38,895 nucleotides of DNA from Eubacteriales bacterium (GTDB taxonomy: Bacteria; Bacillota_A; Clostridia; Lachnospirales; Lachnospiraceae): positions 1 through 38,895 of the forward strand of contig JAUNJL010000019.1 in NCBI GenBank assembly GCA_030533315.1. Reading direction: 5' to 3'. Position 1 is the stretch's first letter, and every line of letters starts with the position of its first letter. Both the position numbers and the translations under genes were made by a program. The notes beneath the pieces are model-generated. The model was not told the origin of the DNA and did not search any database. It saw only the letters and a program-made list of their open reading frames with translations. This document shows positions 1 through 8,744 of the stretch, piece after piece.

Positions 1-45
1 AAGAGGACGAAAAAGAGGCCAAAAGAGTGAGGCCATGAAGGATTT

Positions 46-86
46 CACTAAATTTCAAAAAAAATAATTTTTTTTGAAATTTAGTG
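46..86. repeat. Perfect 19-bp inverted repeat with A8/T8 core
   Basis: The arms CACTAAATTTC plus A8 (46-64) and T8 plus GAAATTTAGTG (68-86) are exact reverse complements around a 3-nt loop TAA. It lies directly upstream of the -35 box of the tRNA-Leu promoter. It could be a terminator for whatever lies to the left (two frames run off the left edge and stop at 30 and 38) or an operator. It lacks the GC-rich stem of a classical terminator, so the role is uncertain. Confidence 0.7.
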
Positions 87-115
87 TTGACTTTTTCATC
101 TAAATGAGGTATTAT
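87..115 (+). promoter_or_regulatory. Promoter of tRNA-Leu
   Basis: TTGACT (87-92), a 17-nt spacer and TATTAT (110-115) form a good sigma-A promoter about 40 nt before the tRNA. A second possible -10, TATAAT at 113-118, would give a 20-nt spacer and is less likely. Confidence 0.7.
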
Positions 116-154
116 AATCAAGCAGTCGCAAAGAGCGGCTGGAACATAAGAGAT

Positions 155-238
155 GCAGGAGTGGCGGAATTGGCAGACGCGCAGGCTTCAGGTGCCTGTG
201 GTCGCAAGATCGTGTGGGTTCAAGTCCCATCTCCTGCA
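155..238 (+). tRNA. tRNA-Leu (anticodon CAG)
   Basis: The acceptor stem GCAGGAG pairs with CTCCTGC and is followed by discriminator A. The anticodon stem is CAGGC/GCCTG with loop TTCAGGT, giving anticodon CAG, which reads CUG. The variable arm is long (class II), as expected for leucine, and the T-loop GGTTCAAGTCC is canonical. CCA is not encoded. The length is 84 nt. Confidence 0.95.
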
Positions 239-248
239 TTGGACAATA

Positions 249-282
249 CGAGATCCGAACATCGAAAGGTGTTCGGATCTCG
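249..282 (+). terminator. Hairpin after tRNA-Leu
   Basis: A perfect 13-bp stem, CGAGATCCGAACA against TGTTCGGATCTCG, closes an 8-nt loop 10 nt after the tRNA. The adjacent 3' sequence is only moderately T-rich (a T6 run starts at about 299). It probably ends the tRNA transcript. Confidence 0.6.
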
Positions 283-338
283 TGCGTTATACCAAAAGTT
301 TTTTAGTGTCTCATATTTATTTTTAGCTCCCCATTGTG

Positions 339-367
339 TTGAAAAAAAGGATTCCCTATGATACAAT
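339..367 (+). promoter_or_regulatory. Promoter of carAB
   Basis: TTGAAA (339-344), a 17-nt spacer and TACAAT (362-367). Transcription would start near 374, giving a leader of about 40 nt with AGAAGGGAG as ribosome site. The leader is too short for PyrR-type attenuation. Confidence 0.7.
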
Positions 368-414
368 TTTGAAAATTTAGGACAAGCTTAGAGGAACAAA
401 AGAAGGGAGATTGT

Positions 415-1497
415 ATGAAAGCATTTCTGATATTGGAAGATGGCCATGTGTTTACAGGGACCAGCATCGGCTCTGGAAGAGACGTCATCAGTGAGATCGT
501 CTTCAACACCTCCATGACCGGTTATCTGGAAGTGATGACGGATCCCTCCTACGCAGGACAGGCCGTGTGCATGACCTATCCGCTGATGGGAAATTACGGG
601 ATCTGCTACGATGACCAGGAGTCGGGAAGGTCCTGGATTGATGGCTTTATCGTTCGGGAGCTGTCCCGCATTCCCAGCAATTTCCGAAGCGTAGACACCA
701 TCCAGCATTTCCTGTCCAAGCATGACATCCCCGGTATCGCTGGAATTGATACCCGGGCCCTCACGAAGCGTCTCAGGGAGAAGGGTACCATGAACGGCAT
801 GATCACTACCAATGAGAACTATGACTTGTCTGCGATCATCCCCCGCCTAAAAGCATACAAAACCGGTAACGTGGTGGAGAAAGTGACCTGCCGCGAGAAG
901 GAGATCCTTTCCGGGAAGGGGCCGAGAGTCGCCTTGATGGACTTTGGGGCAAAGCGCAATATTGCCCGTTCCCTTCGGGAGAGAGGCTGTCAGGTGACCA
1001 TTTACCCAGCCCTCACGCCGGCAGAGGAGATTCTTGCCGCCTCTCCCGACGGCATCATGCTCAGCAATGGACCTGGAGATCCCAAGGAATGTACCTCCAT
1101 CATCGGGGAGATCCGGAAATTATACGACGCCCAGGTGCCCATCTTTGCCATCTGCCTTGGCCATCAGCTGATGGCCCTGGCGGCGGGGGGAGATACCCAT
1201 AAGATGAAATACGGACACAGAGGGGGGAATCATCCCGTGAAGGACCTCCAGACTGGCCGGGTTTATATTTCTTCCCAGAATCATGGATATGTGGTAGACG
1301 CCCAGGCGCTGGAGGAGAGGGACGTCGCCCACCCCGCCTTTGTCAATGTGAACGACGGCACAAATGAGGGACTGGCATATGTGGGAAAAAATATTTTCAC
1401 GGTGCAGTTCCACCCGGAGGCCTGTCCTGGACCCCGGGATTCCAGCGATCTGTTTGACCGCTTTATAAACATGATGGGAGGGAGAACACATGCCTAA
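415..1497 (+). CDS. carA: Carbamoyl-phosphate synthase small (glutaminase) subunit
   Basis: CarA hydrolyses glutamine and passes ammonia through a tunnel to CarB for carbamoyl phosphate synthesis, which feeds arginine and pyrimidine biosynthesis in the cytosol. The 360-residue length is normal. The N-terminal half is the CPSase small-chain domain (begins with FLILEDGHVFTG). The C-terminal half is a class I amidotransferase with NGPGDP, the nucleophile Cys247 in CLGHQ, and the His333/Glu335 pair in FHPEACPGP. The ATG at 415 is preceded by AGAAGGGAG. It overlaps carB by 8 nt, so the two are translationally coupled in one operon. No arginine- or pyrimidine-gene neighbours are present to show which pathway controls it. 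Confidence 0.97.
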   Translation: MKAFLILEDGHVFTGTSIGSGRDVISEIVFNTSMTGYLEVMTDPSYAGQAVCMTYPLMGNYGICYDDQESGRSWIDGFIVRELSRIPSNFRSVDTIQHFLSKHDIPGIAGIDTRALTKRLREKGTMNGMITTNENYDLSAIIPRLKAYKTGNVVEKVTCREKEILSGKGPRVALMDFGAKRNIARSLRERGCQVTIYPALTPAEEILAASPDGIMLSNGPGDPKECTSIIGEIRKLYDAQVPIFAICLGHQLMALAAGGDTHKMKYGHRGGNHPVKDLQTGRVYISSQNHGYVVDAQALEERDVAHPAFVNVNDGTNEGLAYVGKNIFTVQFHPEACPGPRDSSDLFDRFINMMGGRTHA

Positions 1498-4400
1498 AAA
1501 GGAAGACATCAAAAAAGTATTGGTCATTGGCTCCGGCCCCATCATCATCGGCCAGGCGGCGGAGTTCGACTATGCCGGGACCCAGGCCTGCCGTTCTCTG
1601 AAGGAGGAGGGGATCGAGGTGGTTCTCCTGAACTCCAATCCGGCCACCATCATGACGGATAAGGACATTGCGGACAGGGTTTACATCGAGCCGCTTACGG
1701 CGGAGGTGGTGGAGCAACTGATCCGAAAGGAGAAGCCGGACAGCGTTCTTCCCACCTTGGGCGGGCAGGCCGGCCTGAATCTTGCCATGGAGCTGGATGA
1801 GAAGGGCTTTTTCAGGGAAAACCACGTCCGCCTGATCGGAACAACCGCCGAGACCATCCGTAAGGCCGAGGACAGGCAGGCCTTTAAGGACACCATGGAA
1901 AAGATCGGTGAGCCGGTGGCGGCCTCCAAGGTGGTGACCACGGTGGAGGAGGGGCTGGCCTTTACCAATTCCATCGGCTATCCTGTGGTCCTTCGTCCGG
2001 CTTACACCCTGGGAGGCAGCGGGGGAGGCATCGCCCACAACGAATATGAGCTGAGGGAGATCCTGGAAAACGGCCTTCGTCTTTCCCGGGTGGGGGAGGT
2101 GCTGGTGGAGCGCTGCATTGCCGGGTGGAAGGAGATCGAGTACGAGGTGATGAGGGACGGAGCGGGCAACTGCATCACGGTCTGCAACATGGAAAACATG
2201 GATCCGGTGGGTGTTCACACCGGAGATTCCATTGTGGTGGCTCCTTCTCAGACCTTGGGGGACAAGGAATATCAGATGCTCCGCACCTCCGCCCTGAATA
2301 TCATTGCGGAGCTGGAGATCACCGGCGGCTGCAACGTGCAGTATGCTCTGAGGCCGGACAGCTTTGAGTATTGTGTCATCGAAGTCAATCCCCGGGTCAG
2401 CCGTTCCTCCGCCCTGGCCAGCAAGGCGACGGGCTATCCCATCGCAAAGGTGGCGGCAAAGATCGCCCTGGGCTACACCCTGGACGAGATCCCGAATGCT
2501 GTCACGGGGAAGACCTATGCCAGCTTTGAGCCCGTTCTGGATTACTGCGTGGTGAAGATCCCGCGTCTGCCCTTTGACAAGTTCATCACGGCAAAGCGGA
2601 CGCTGACGACTCAGATGAAGGCGACCGGCGAGGTCATGAGCATCTGCCATAGCTTCGAGGGAGCCCTGATGAAGGCGATCCGGTCCCTGGAGCAGCATGT
2701 GGACAGCCTGATGTCCTACGATTACACTCAGCTGACCGACGAGGAGCTTCTGGACGAGATGAGGATCGTGGATGACCGCAGGCTCTGGAAGATCGCAGAG
2801 GCCATCCGCAGAGGGATGCCCCAGTCCATGATCCACGACATCACCAGGATCGACCAGTGGTTCATTGACAAGGTGGCCATTCTTGTGGGGATGGAAAACG
2901 CTCTGAAGACCAGAAAGCTGACAAGGGAGCTTCTTTTGGAGGCAAAGCGCTTGGAGTTTCCAGATCATATGGTAGCCAGCCTCACCGGCAGGAGCCTGGA
3001 GGAGATCAAGGGGCTTCGCAGGGAATACGGGATCCGGGCCGCATATAAGATGGTGGACACCTGTGCCGCCGAGTTTGCCGCAGCTACGCCCTATTATTAC
3101 TCCGTTTACGGGGACGAGGGGACGGAAAACGAAGCCATCCCCACCCAGGATCAGAAGAAGATCCTGATCCTGGGCTCCGGCCCCATCCGCATCGGGCAGG
3201 GAATCGAGTTTGATTTCTGCTCCGTGCACTGTACCTGGGCCTTTGCAAAGGAGGGGTATGAGACCATCATTATCAACAATAACCCGGAGACGGTGAGCAC
3301 GGATTTTGACATAGCGGACAGGCTGTATTTTGAGCCTTTGACGCCGGAGGACGTGGAAAACGTCGTCAGCATCGAAAAGCCGGACGGGGCCGTCGTTCAG
3401 TTTGGCGGCCAGACGGCCATCAAGCTGACGGAGGCTCTCACCAGAATGGGCGTCCCCATCCTGGGTACCTCGGCGGAGGACGTGGATGCGGCGGAGGATC
3501 GGGAGCTTTTCGACGCCATCCTGGAGAAGTGCGGGATTCCAAGGCCCAAGGGGCGCACCGTGTACACGGCTCAGGAGGCGAAGGAGGCAGCGGCGGAGCT
3601 GGGTTATCCGGTGCTGGTCCGTCCCTCCTACGTGCTGGGAGGCCAGGGGATGCGGATCGCCGTCAGTGACGAGGATGTGGAGGAATACATCGGCATCATC
3701 AACCAGATTGCCCAGGAGCATCCGATTTTGGTGGATAAGTACCTGATGGGGAAGGAGATCGAGGTGGACGCCGTATGTGACGGGGAGGACATTGTGATTC
3801 CCGGTATCATGGAGCATATAGAGCGTGCCGGTATCCACTCCGGAGACAGCATTTCCGTCTATCCGGCGAAGACCATCAGCCAGGGGGCGAAGGCCACCAT
3901 CGGGGAATATACCCGGCGTCTGGCAAGGGCTCTTCATGTGGTGGGGATGATCAACATTCAGTTTATCGTGTGCGGGGAGGAGGTGTACGTGATCGAGGTG
4001 AACCCCAGATCCAGCCGAACCGTGCCCTACATCAGCAAGGTGACGGGCATTCCCATCGTGCCCCTTGCAACAAAGGTGATCCTGGGACATAAATTAAGGG
4101 AGCTGGGCTATGAGCCGGGGATTCAGCCGGAGGCAAGGCATTACGCCGTGAAGATGCCGGTGTTTTCCTTCGAGAAAATACGGGGAGCGGATATCAGCCT
4201 GGGGCCGGAGATGAAGTCCACCGGAGAGTGCCTGGGCATTGCCGAGACCTTCAACGAGGCTCTTTACAAGGCCTTTTTGGGGGCGGGCGTCCGTCTTCCC
4301 CGGTACAAGAACATGATCATCACCGTCCGGGACGAGGAGAAGCAGGATGCGGTTCCCATTGCCAGGAGGTTTGAGGCTCTGGGCTACCGCATCTATGCCA

Positions 4401-4705
4401 CGAGAGGGACGGCGAAGGCCCTGAAGGAAAAGGGGATCCGGGTGATCCGCACCAACAAGCTGGAGCAGCCGGCTCCCAATCTGATGGACCTGATCTTAGG
4501 TCATAAGATCGACGTGGTCATCGACATTCCTCCCCAGGGAATCGAGCATCAGAGGGACGGATTCGTGATCCGCCGGTGTGCCATTGAAACCGGTGTCAAT
4601 GTGCTTACCAGCCTGGATACGGCGGAGGCGCTGGTGACCAGCCTGGAGAATACGGACGTGCACCACCTGACCCTCGTTGACATCTCGGGGATCCAGGGGA
4701 GGTAA
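1490..4705 (+). CDS. carB: Carbamoyl-phosphate synthase large subunit
   Basis: CarB makes carbamoyl phosphate from bicarbonate, two ATP and ammonia delivered by CarA. The 1071-residue length is typical. The two homologous synthetase halves are visible. Each begins with a KVLVIGSGPI or KILILGSGPI nucleotide-fold motif (about residues 8 and 555) and each carries an ATP-grasp domain with the YPVVLRPAY or YPVLVRPSY strand. The C-terminal roughly 130 residues form the MGS-like allosteric domain (YRIYATRGTAKALKEKG), where UMP, IMP or ornithine usually bind. It starts inside carA with GGAGGGAGAAC upstream. A hairpin at 4938-4981 probably ends the operon. Codon use is GC-rich, and a very long open frame on the opposite strand is a by-product of that. 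Confidence 0.97.
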   Translation: MPKKEDIKKVLVIGSGPIIIGQAAEFDYAGTQACRSLKEEGIEVVLLNSNPATIMTDKDIADRVYIEPLTAEVVEQLIRKEKPDSVLPTLGGQAGLNLAMELDEKGFFRENHVRLIGTTAETIRKAEDRQAFKDTMEKIGEPVAASKVVTTVEEGLAFTNSIGYPVVLRPAYTLGGSGGGIAHNEYELREILENGLRLSRVGEVLVERCIAGWKEIEYEVMRDGAGNCITVCNMENMDPVGVHTGDSIVVAPSQTLGDKEYQMLRTSALNIIAELEITGGCNVQYALRPDSFEYCVIEVNPRVSRSSALASKATGYPIAKVAAKIALGYTLDEIPNAVTGKTYASFEPVLDYCVVKIPRLPFDKFITAKRTLTTQMKATGEVMSICHSFEGALMKAIRSLEQHVDSLMSYDYTQLTDEELLDEMRIVDDRRLWKIAEAIRRGMPQSMIHDITRIDQWFIDKVAILVGMENALKTRKLTRELLLEAKRLEFPDHMVASLTGRSLEEIKGLRREYGIRAAYKMVDTCAAEFAAATPYYYSVYGDEGTENEAIPTQDQKKILILGSGPIRIGQGIEFDFCSVHCTWAFAKEGYETIIINNNPETVSTDFDIADRLYFEPLTPEDVENVVSIEKPDGAVVQFGGQTAIKLTEALTRMGVPILGTSAEDVDAAEDRELFDAILEKCGIPRPKGRTVYTAQEAKEAAAELGYPVLVRPSYVLGGQGMRIAVSDEDVEEYIGIINQIAQEHPILVDKYLMGKEIEVDAVCDGEDIVIPGIMEHIERAGIHSGDSISVYPAKTISQGAKATIGEYTRRLARALHVVGMINIQFIVCGEEVYVIEVNPRSSRTVPYISKVTGIPIVPLATKVILGHKLRELGYEPGIQPEARHYAVKMPVFSFEKIRGADISLGPEMKSTGECLGIAETFNEALYKAFLGAGVRLPRYKNMIITVRDEEKQDAVPIARRFEALGYRIYATRGTAKALKEKGIRVIRTNKLEQPAPNLMDLILGHKIDVVIDIPPQGIEHQRDGFVIRRCAIETGVNVLTSLDTAEALVTSLENTDVHHLTLVDISGIQGR

Positions 4706-4937
4706 AGGGGTGCCTGGGAGATCTGGGGAGGCTCAAGGCTTTTTCCAGAGGGCGCCTGGCCAGGCTGATCTGGAGGGCCTTATGGCCGTCAAGACGCCGC
4801 AGCCCGGGCAGGACCGTGTACTTTCTGGCCTGACCGTGGGAAAATGAGGCAGCCGGCAAAGCTTCCGCTGCCATAGACGACCATCATGGATTTTTTGGTG
4901 TGTGGCCCTTCGGGTGTCTGAAGGGCTGCTGCTACAT

Positions 4938-4981
4938 AGATCCGGCTCACTGAAAACCGCCTGCGGTCAGGAGCCGGATCT
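4938..4981 (+). terminator. Terminator-like hairpin after carAB
   Basis: The outer stem AGATCCGGCTC/GAGCCGGATCT is 11 bp and perfect. An inner stem CTGA..CCGC/GCGG.TCAG extends it, and TTTCC follows. It lies 230 nt after carB, and the short T run makes it moderate. Confidence 0.6.
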
Positions 4982-5043
4982 TTCCATGTGGCGGCTCAGG
5001 CACCTGAGGACTGTCGCTGTCCTTGAAGGAAAATACCGCAGGG

Positions 5044-5078
5044 GAATATGGGAAAAAGTAGTGAATATGGGAAAAAGT
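5044..5078. repeat. Two 16-bp direct repeats, 19-bp period
   Basis: GAATATGGGAAAAAGT occurs at 5044-5059 and again at 5063-5078, ending 11 bp before the uppP -35 box. The 19-bp period is close to two helical turns, as expected for tandem regulator sites, but the binding protein is unknown. Confidence 0.6.
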
Positions 5079-5089
5079 GTAATTTTACG

Positions 5090-5118
5090 TTTACGAAAGG
5101 AATCCCGTGTAATATACT
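5090..5118 (+). promoter_or_regulatory. Promoter of uppP
   Basis: TTTACG (5090-5095), a 17-nt spacer and TATACT (5113-5118). Transcription would begin near 5125, leaving a 120-nt leader before the uppP start. Confidence 0.6.
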
Positions 5119-5130
5119 TAAGAGGATGGA

Positions 5131-5215
5131 GGAGATATCAGCGCTCCCTCCCCTTGTGACAGTGGGATGAGGGACGGCAAGGGCCCGGCCTTTTGCCAAA
5201 GCGGAAGATATTTCC
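5131..5215 (+). ncRNA. Candidate structured leader (three-way junction) of uppP
   Basis: A 9-bp closing stem pairs 5131-5139 (GGAGATATC) with 5207-5215 (GATATTTCC, one G-U pair). It encloses two further hairpins: one of CCCT.CCC with GGG...AGGG (about 5145-5174), and one of GGCAAGGG with CCTTTTGCC (about 5176-5198). It lies entirely between the promoter and the ribosome site. I cannot match it to a riboswitch class I know, so a new cis-regulatory RNA or chance folding are both open. Confidence 0.35.
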
Positions 5216-5244
5216 AGCACAGAGGATACAAGAAAGGGGTATGT

Positions 5245-6147
5245 ATGAGTATCATTGAATATTGGAAGGTTGTATTGCTTGGCATCGTGGAGGGGATCAC
5301 GGAGTGGCTGCCCATCAGCAGCACCGGTCATATGATCCTGGTGGATGAGTTTATCAAGCTGGATGTGTCGAAGGAGTTTATGGATCTGTTTCTGGTGGTG
5401 ATCCAGCTGGGGGCCATTTTGGCCGTTGTGGTCTTGTACTGGGGGAAGCTGTGGCCCTTCTGCTGCAGGACACTTCCCGCTCGCACCAAGGCGGCCATAC
5501 GGCGCAAGCCCAAATGGGCGCAGATCCTTCTTACCTTCGTGGAACGGTTCTGTGACAAGGAAAAATGGATGCTCTGGTTTAAGATCCTGGTGGCCTGCAT
5601 CCCCACCATTGTCATCGCTCTGCCCTTTGACGACCTGATCGAGGAGAACTTCATGAACTACGTGGTGGTGGCCATTGCACTGATCGTGTACGGGGTGCTG
5701 TTCATCCTGATTGAAAACAAAAACAAGGGGCGCATCCCATCCTGCACCAGTACCCAGGAGCTGTCCTTCAAGACCGCTTTCCTCATTGGATGCTTTCAGG
5801 TGCTGTCCGTAATCCCCGGCACCTCCCGTTCCGGCTCCACCATCATGGGTGGGATTCTGATCGGTACCTCCCGCACCGTTGCGGCGGAGTTTACCTTCTT
5901 TTTAGGGATTCCGGTGATGTTTGGGGCCAGTCTTTTAAAGATTCTGAAGTTCGGCTTCTCCTTTACCGGGACAGAGGTGACCATCCTTCTCCTCGGCATG
6001 GCCGTGGCCTTCGTGGTTTCCATACTGGCCATCAAATTCCTGATGGGCTACATTAAAAAGAATGATTTCAAGGTGTTTGGCTGGTATCGGATCGTCCTGG
6101 GAGTCCTGGTTCTGGGGTATTTTGTGGGGAAAAGCCTGCTGGCCTAG
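5245..6147 (+). CDS. uppP: Undecaprenyl-diphosphatase (BacA/UppP family)
   Basis: This integral membrane phosphatase recycles undecaprenyl diphosphate to the monophosphate lipid carrier for peptidoglycan and wall polymers, and its overproduction gives bacitracin resistance. At 300 residues it is slightly longer than the usual 265-275, because of a basic cytoplasmic loop at residues 70-110. Catalytic motifs are intact: [14 protein letters not shown] at 16-29 and PGTSRSG at 191-197. Several hydrophobic helices follow, including residues 135-155, 200-220 and 240-260. I chose the ATG at 5245 (GAAAGGGG at 5232-5239). An in-frame upstream start at 5167 lies inside the folded leader and has no ribosome site. 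Confidence 0.95.
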   Translation: MSIIEYWKVVLLGIVEGITEWLPISSTGHMILVDEFIKLDVSKEFMDLFLVVIQLGAILAVVVLYWGKLWPFCCRTLPARTKAAIRRKPKWAQILLTFVERFCDKEKWMLWFKILVACIPTIVIALPFDDLIEENFMNYVVVAIALIVYGVLFILIENKNKGRIPSCTSTQELSFKTAFLIGCFQVLSVIPGTSRSGSTIMGGILIGTSRTVAAEFTFFLGIPVMFGASLLKILKFGFSFTGTEVTILLLGMAVAFVVSILAIKFLMGYIKKNDFKVFGWYRIVLGVLVLGYFVGKSLLA

Positions 6148-6237
6148 AGGTTGCCTGAAGGACGGAAGGTGATTGTTTGCAGGTGACGGGATACATTCTG
6201 TTTGACGTGGAATAAAATACATGGGAGGTATACATAA

Positions 6238-7734
6238 ATGGGAAAATACATCATGGCTCTGGATCAGGGAACCACAAGCTCCCGCTGCATTCTCTTTGAC
6301 AGAGAGGGGAGGATGTGCAGTGCGGCGCAGAAGGAGTACACCCAATACTACCCGAAGCCAGGCTGGGTGGAGCATGACCCCATGGAGATCTGGTCCTCAC
6401 AGCTGGCGGTGGCGGCGGAGGCCATGGGGAAGATCGGGGCTGATGCAGGGGAGATCCATGCCATCGGCATCACCAACCAGAGGGAGACCACCATCGTCTG
6501 GGATAAGCGCACCGGCAGCCCGGTGTATCCGGCCATCGTGTGGCAGTGCCGCCGGACGGCGGACATGACGAAAAAGCTGGAGGAGGACGGATGGGCCGAC
6601 AGAATCCGCCAGAAGACGGGGCTGATCCCGGACGCCTATTTTTCTGCCACCAAGATCAAATGGATCCTGGACCACGTGCCGGGGGCCAGAGAGGAGGCGG
6701 AGAAGGGAAACCTTCTTTTCGGCACGGTGGATACCTGGCTGATCTGGAAGCTGACCAAGGGGGAGGTTCACGTGACGGACTACACCAATGCCTCCCGCAC
6801 CATGCTTTTTGACATCCACCGGCGTCAATGGGATGAGGAGATCCTGGAGTACCTGGAGATCCCCGCTGGAATGCTGCCTCAGGTGCGCCCAAGCAGCTGC
6901 GTGTACGGCTACGGCAGTGAAAGCCTTATTGGCGGCAGGATCCCCATCGCAGGGGCAGCGGGAGATCAGCAGTCCGCTCTTTTTGGACAGTGCTGCTTTT
7001 CCTCGGGAGACGTGAAGAATACCTATGGGACAGGCTGCTTCCTGCTGATGCACACGGGGGACAAGGCGGTGGAATCCCATCATGGACTTTTGACAACCAT
7101 GGCGGTGAATGCGGACGGAACGCCGGGCTATGCCCTGGAGGGAAGCGTCTTTGTGGCAGGTGCGGCCATCCAGTGGCTGCGGGACGAGATGAAGCTGCTG
7201 GACAGTGCGGCGGCCTCCGAAAAATATTGCCGGTCGGTGCCGGACACCAACGGCGTCTATGTGGTTCCTGCTTTTACAGGTCTGGGAGCGCCTTATTGGG
7301 ATCCCTATGCCAGAGGAGCCATATTGGGATTGACCAGGGGGGCGGGAAAGGCCCATATCATCCGAGCGACGGTGGAGTCCCTGGCATATCAGGTCCAGGA
7401 CGTGATACGGGCCATGGAGAAGGACGCCCAGATGCCCATCAACAGCCTTCGGGTGGACGGAGGGGCCAGCGCCAACGATTTTCTGATGCAGTTCCAGGCG
7501 GATATCTTGGATGTGGGAGTCATGCGGCCGAAATGTATTGAGACGACGGCTCTTGGAGCCGCTTATCTGGCGGGCCTGGCTACCGGTTTCTGGCAGGGGC
7601 CAAAGGAACTGGAGGGGAACTGGTCCTTGGAGAGGGAATTTGCGCCCTCCATCACGGCGGAAAAGCGGGAGAGGCTCCTTACGGGATGGAAAAAGGCGGT
7701 GGGTCAGACCTTCGGATGGGCGAAGGAGGATTGA
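6238..7734 (+). CDS. glpK: Glycerol kinase
   Basis: GlpK phosphorylates glycerol to sn-glycerol-3-phosphate in the cytosol, for glycerol use and lipid precursor supply. It has 498 residues, the normal FGGY-family length. Visible signatures are the N-terminal ATP loop DQGTTSSR (9-16), the NQRETT substrate region (about 82-87), and the C-terminal FGGY signature region with [11 protein letters not shown]. The ATG follows GGGAGGTAT with good spacing. No glpF or glpD is adjacent, so the gene stands alone between uppP (90-bp gap) and a lipoprotein gene. I saw no clear promoter, so it may be read from uppP. Confidence 0.97.
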   Translation: MGKYIMALDQGTTSSRCILFDREGRMCSAAQKEYTQYYPKPGWVEHDPMEIWSSQLAVAAEAMGKIGADAGEIHAIGITNQRETTIVWDKRTGSPVYPAIVWQCRRTADMTKKLEEDGWADRIRQKTGLIPDAYFSATKIKWILDHVPGAREEAEKGNLLFGTVDTWLIWKLTKGEVHVTDYTNASRTMLFDIHRRQWDEEILEYLEIPAGMLPQVRPSSCVYGYGSESLIGGRIPIAGAAGDQQSALFGQCCFSSGDVKNTYGTGCFLLMHTGDKAVESHHGLLTTMAVNADGTPGYALEGSVFVAGAAIQWLRDEMKLLDSAAASEKYCRSVPDTNGVYVVPAFTGLGAPYWDPYARGAILGLTRGAGKAHIIRATVESLAYQVQDVIRAMEKDAQMPINSLRVDGGASANDFLMQFQADILDVGVMRPKCIETTALGAAYLAGLATGFWQGPKELEGNWSLEREFAPSITAEKRERLLTGWKKAVGQTFGWAKED

Positions 7735-7748
7735 GGGTAAAAGAGGTT

Positions 7749-7778
7749 TACAAAGGCAGACGGCAAAGCCTGTATGAT
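7749..7778 (+). promoter_or_regulatory. Weak promoter of the lipoprotein gene
   Basis: TACAAA (7749-7754) and TATGAT (7773-7778) are separated by 18 nt, and TG lies directly before the -10. The transcript would start just before the hairpin at 7790-7813. Confidence 0.35.
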
Positions 7779-7789
7779 AGAAAGAAAGA

Positions 7790-7813
7790 CTGTCCGCCGG
7801 GTCTGGCGGACAG
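7790..7813 (+). other. Hairpin in the leader of the lipoprotein gene
   Basis: CTGTCCGCC and GGCGGACAG form a perfect 9-bp stem with a 6-nt loop. No T run follows, and it ends 8 nt before the GATGAGGTGA ribosome site. It could be a glpK processing or 3'-end structure, or a 5' mRNA stabiliser. Confidence 0.5.
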
Positions 7814-7838
7814 GAAGCATGATGAGGTGATAAAAAAT

Positions 7839-8687
7839 ATGAAGAACCAATATGCAGTTTTCGCTTTAACCGCAGCCCTGGCCTTGATGGCTGCCGGCTG
7901 CGGGGAGAAGGCGGCTGCGGTGGCGGATCCCACTCCCACGCCGGCGCCCACCGCTACGCCGGCGCCCACCGCCACCCCCACGCCAAGCCCGATCCCCACA
8001 CCGACGGCGGCTCCCAGGATGATCGGGACGAAGACCTCCGGCGCAAAATCCATCTACATAAGCAACAACACGGACAAGCAGTTCCGTCAGATCTACCTGC
8101 AATCCTCCGACAGCGGGGACTGGGGGCAGAACATGGTGCCTCTGGAGGCTTCGGTGAGGCCCTCGGAGAAGTTCCAGATGTATTATATGCCTCAGGGAGG
8201 AGAGGGCGCCACTTATCATATGCGTCTGGTGGATTCCTCTGGGACCTATTACGAGATCTACAGCATAGAGCTTTCGGATATGACAAGCGCCTCCCTGAAG
8301 CTGGATCAGGAGCAGGGGATCGCTTACCTGACCTATATCAGCGCAGCCACTAAGAACGAGAAGAGCACCAGGGATCATTCTTATTCCGGCTATGACGACG
8401 AGACACAGGAGGATCAGGACTGGGAGATCTATTATTATGAGGATTCCAACAGCGCCGATACCAGCACCGATACCGGTACAGGCGCGGATACCGGTACAGG
8501 AACCGGCGCCGACACCGGTACGGGCACCGATACCGGCACAGGCACGGACACAGGCGTGGATACCGGTGCGGATACCGGTGGAGGCAGTGCGGATGACAGC
8601 ATCATCTATTACGATGACAGCAGCGGAGCTGACGACGGCGGCATGGGTGATGAGATCATTTGGGATGAGAACGGGGACTGGTCATAA
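7839..8687 (+). CDS. Putative lipoprotein with Pro/Thr linker and Asp-Thr-Gly repeat tail
   Basis: I do not recognise a named family. The start at 7839 gives a classic lipoprotein signal: MKNQ, a hydrophobic stretch, then MAAGC with Cys21 as the lipidated residue. Residues about 29-60 are an extended Pro-Thr-Ala linker. A compact middle region (about 65-165) contains IYISNNTDKQFRQIYL and reads like a beta-rich domain found in secreted Clostridia proteins. The last third is acidic and low-complexity, with an 18-bp DNA repeat encoding D-T-G-T-G-T units, and ends in D/G/Y-rich sequence. The ribosome site is AGGTGA. It probably sits on the outer face of the membrane. The role is unknown, and any link to glpK is only positional. 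Confidence 0.8.
   Translation: MKNQYAVFALTAALALMAAGCGEKAAAVADPTPTPAPTATPAPTATPTPSPIPTPTAAPRMIGTKTSGAKSIYISNNTDKQFRQIYLQSSDSGDWGQNMVPLEASVRPSEKFQMYYMPQGGEGATYHMRLVDSSGTYYEIYSIELSDMTSASLKLDQEQGIAYLTYISAATKNEKSTRDHSYSGYDDETQEDQDWEIYYYEDSNSADTSTDTGTGADTGTGTGADTGTGTDTGTGTDTGVDTGADTGGGSADDSIIYYDDSSGADDGGMGDEIIWDENGDWS
8467..8585 (+). repeat. Degenerate 18-bp tandem repeat within the lipoprotein gene
   Basis: Units close to GATACCGGTACAGGCACG recur about six times and encode D-T-G-T-G-T/A. Such repeats are prone to copy-number change by slippage in steps of six residues, which would preserve the frame. Confidence 0.8.
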
Positions 8688-8744
8688 GGGAGCCTGCAAA
8701 CGAACAGGAAGCCTGCACAGATCTCTCAGATGTGAATGAGACAG

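Larger units (their letters stand above)
4706..5089. other. Intergenic region between carB and uppP
   Basis: No convincing gene is present. Short open frames lack ribosome sites. It contains the carAB terminator-like hairpin (4938-4981) and, just before the uppP promoter, two copies of GAATATGGGAAAAAGT at 5044-5059 and 5063-5078. Confidence 0.6.

Noticed and set aside
1463..4090. 875-codon open frame antisense to carB
   Set aside because: The sense strand encodes a full, motif-complete CarB. The antisense translation is rich in His, Gly and Leu without domain features, as expected from GC-rich third positions.
4710..4847. 45-codon GTG-started frame after carB
   Set aside because: No ribosome site and no recognisable sequence. 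It precedes the terminator but could equally be chance.
5131..5215. uppP leader as a cyclic-di-GMP-I riboswitch
   Set aside because: A GGGACGGCAAGG segment looked similar at first, but the hallmark GCACAGGGCAAACC and the tetraloop-receptor parts are absent.
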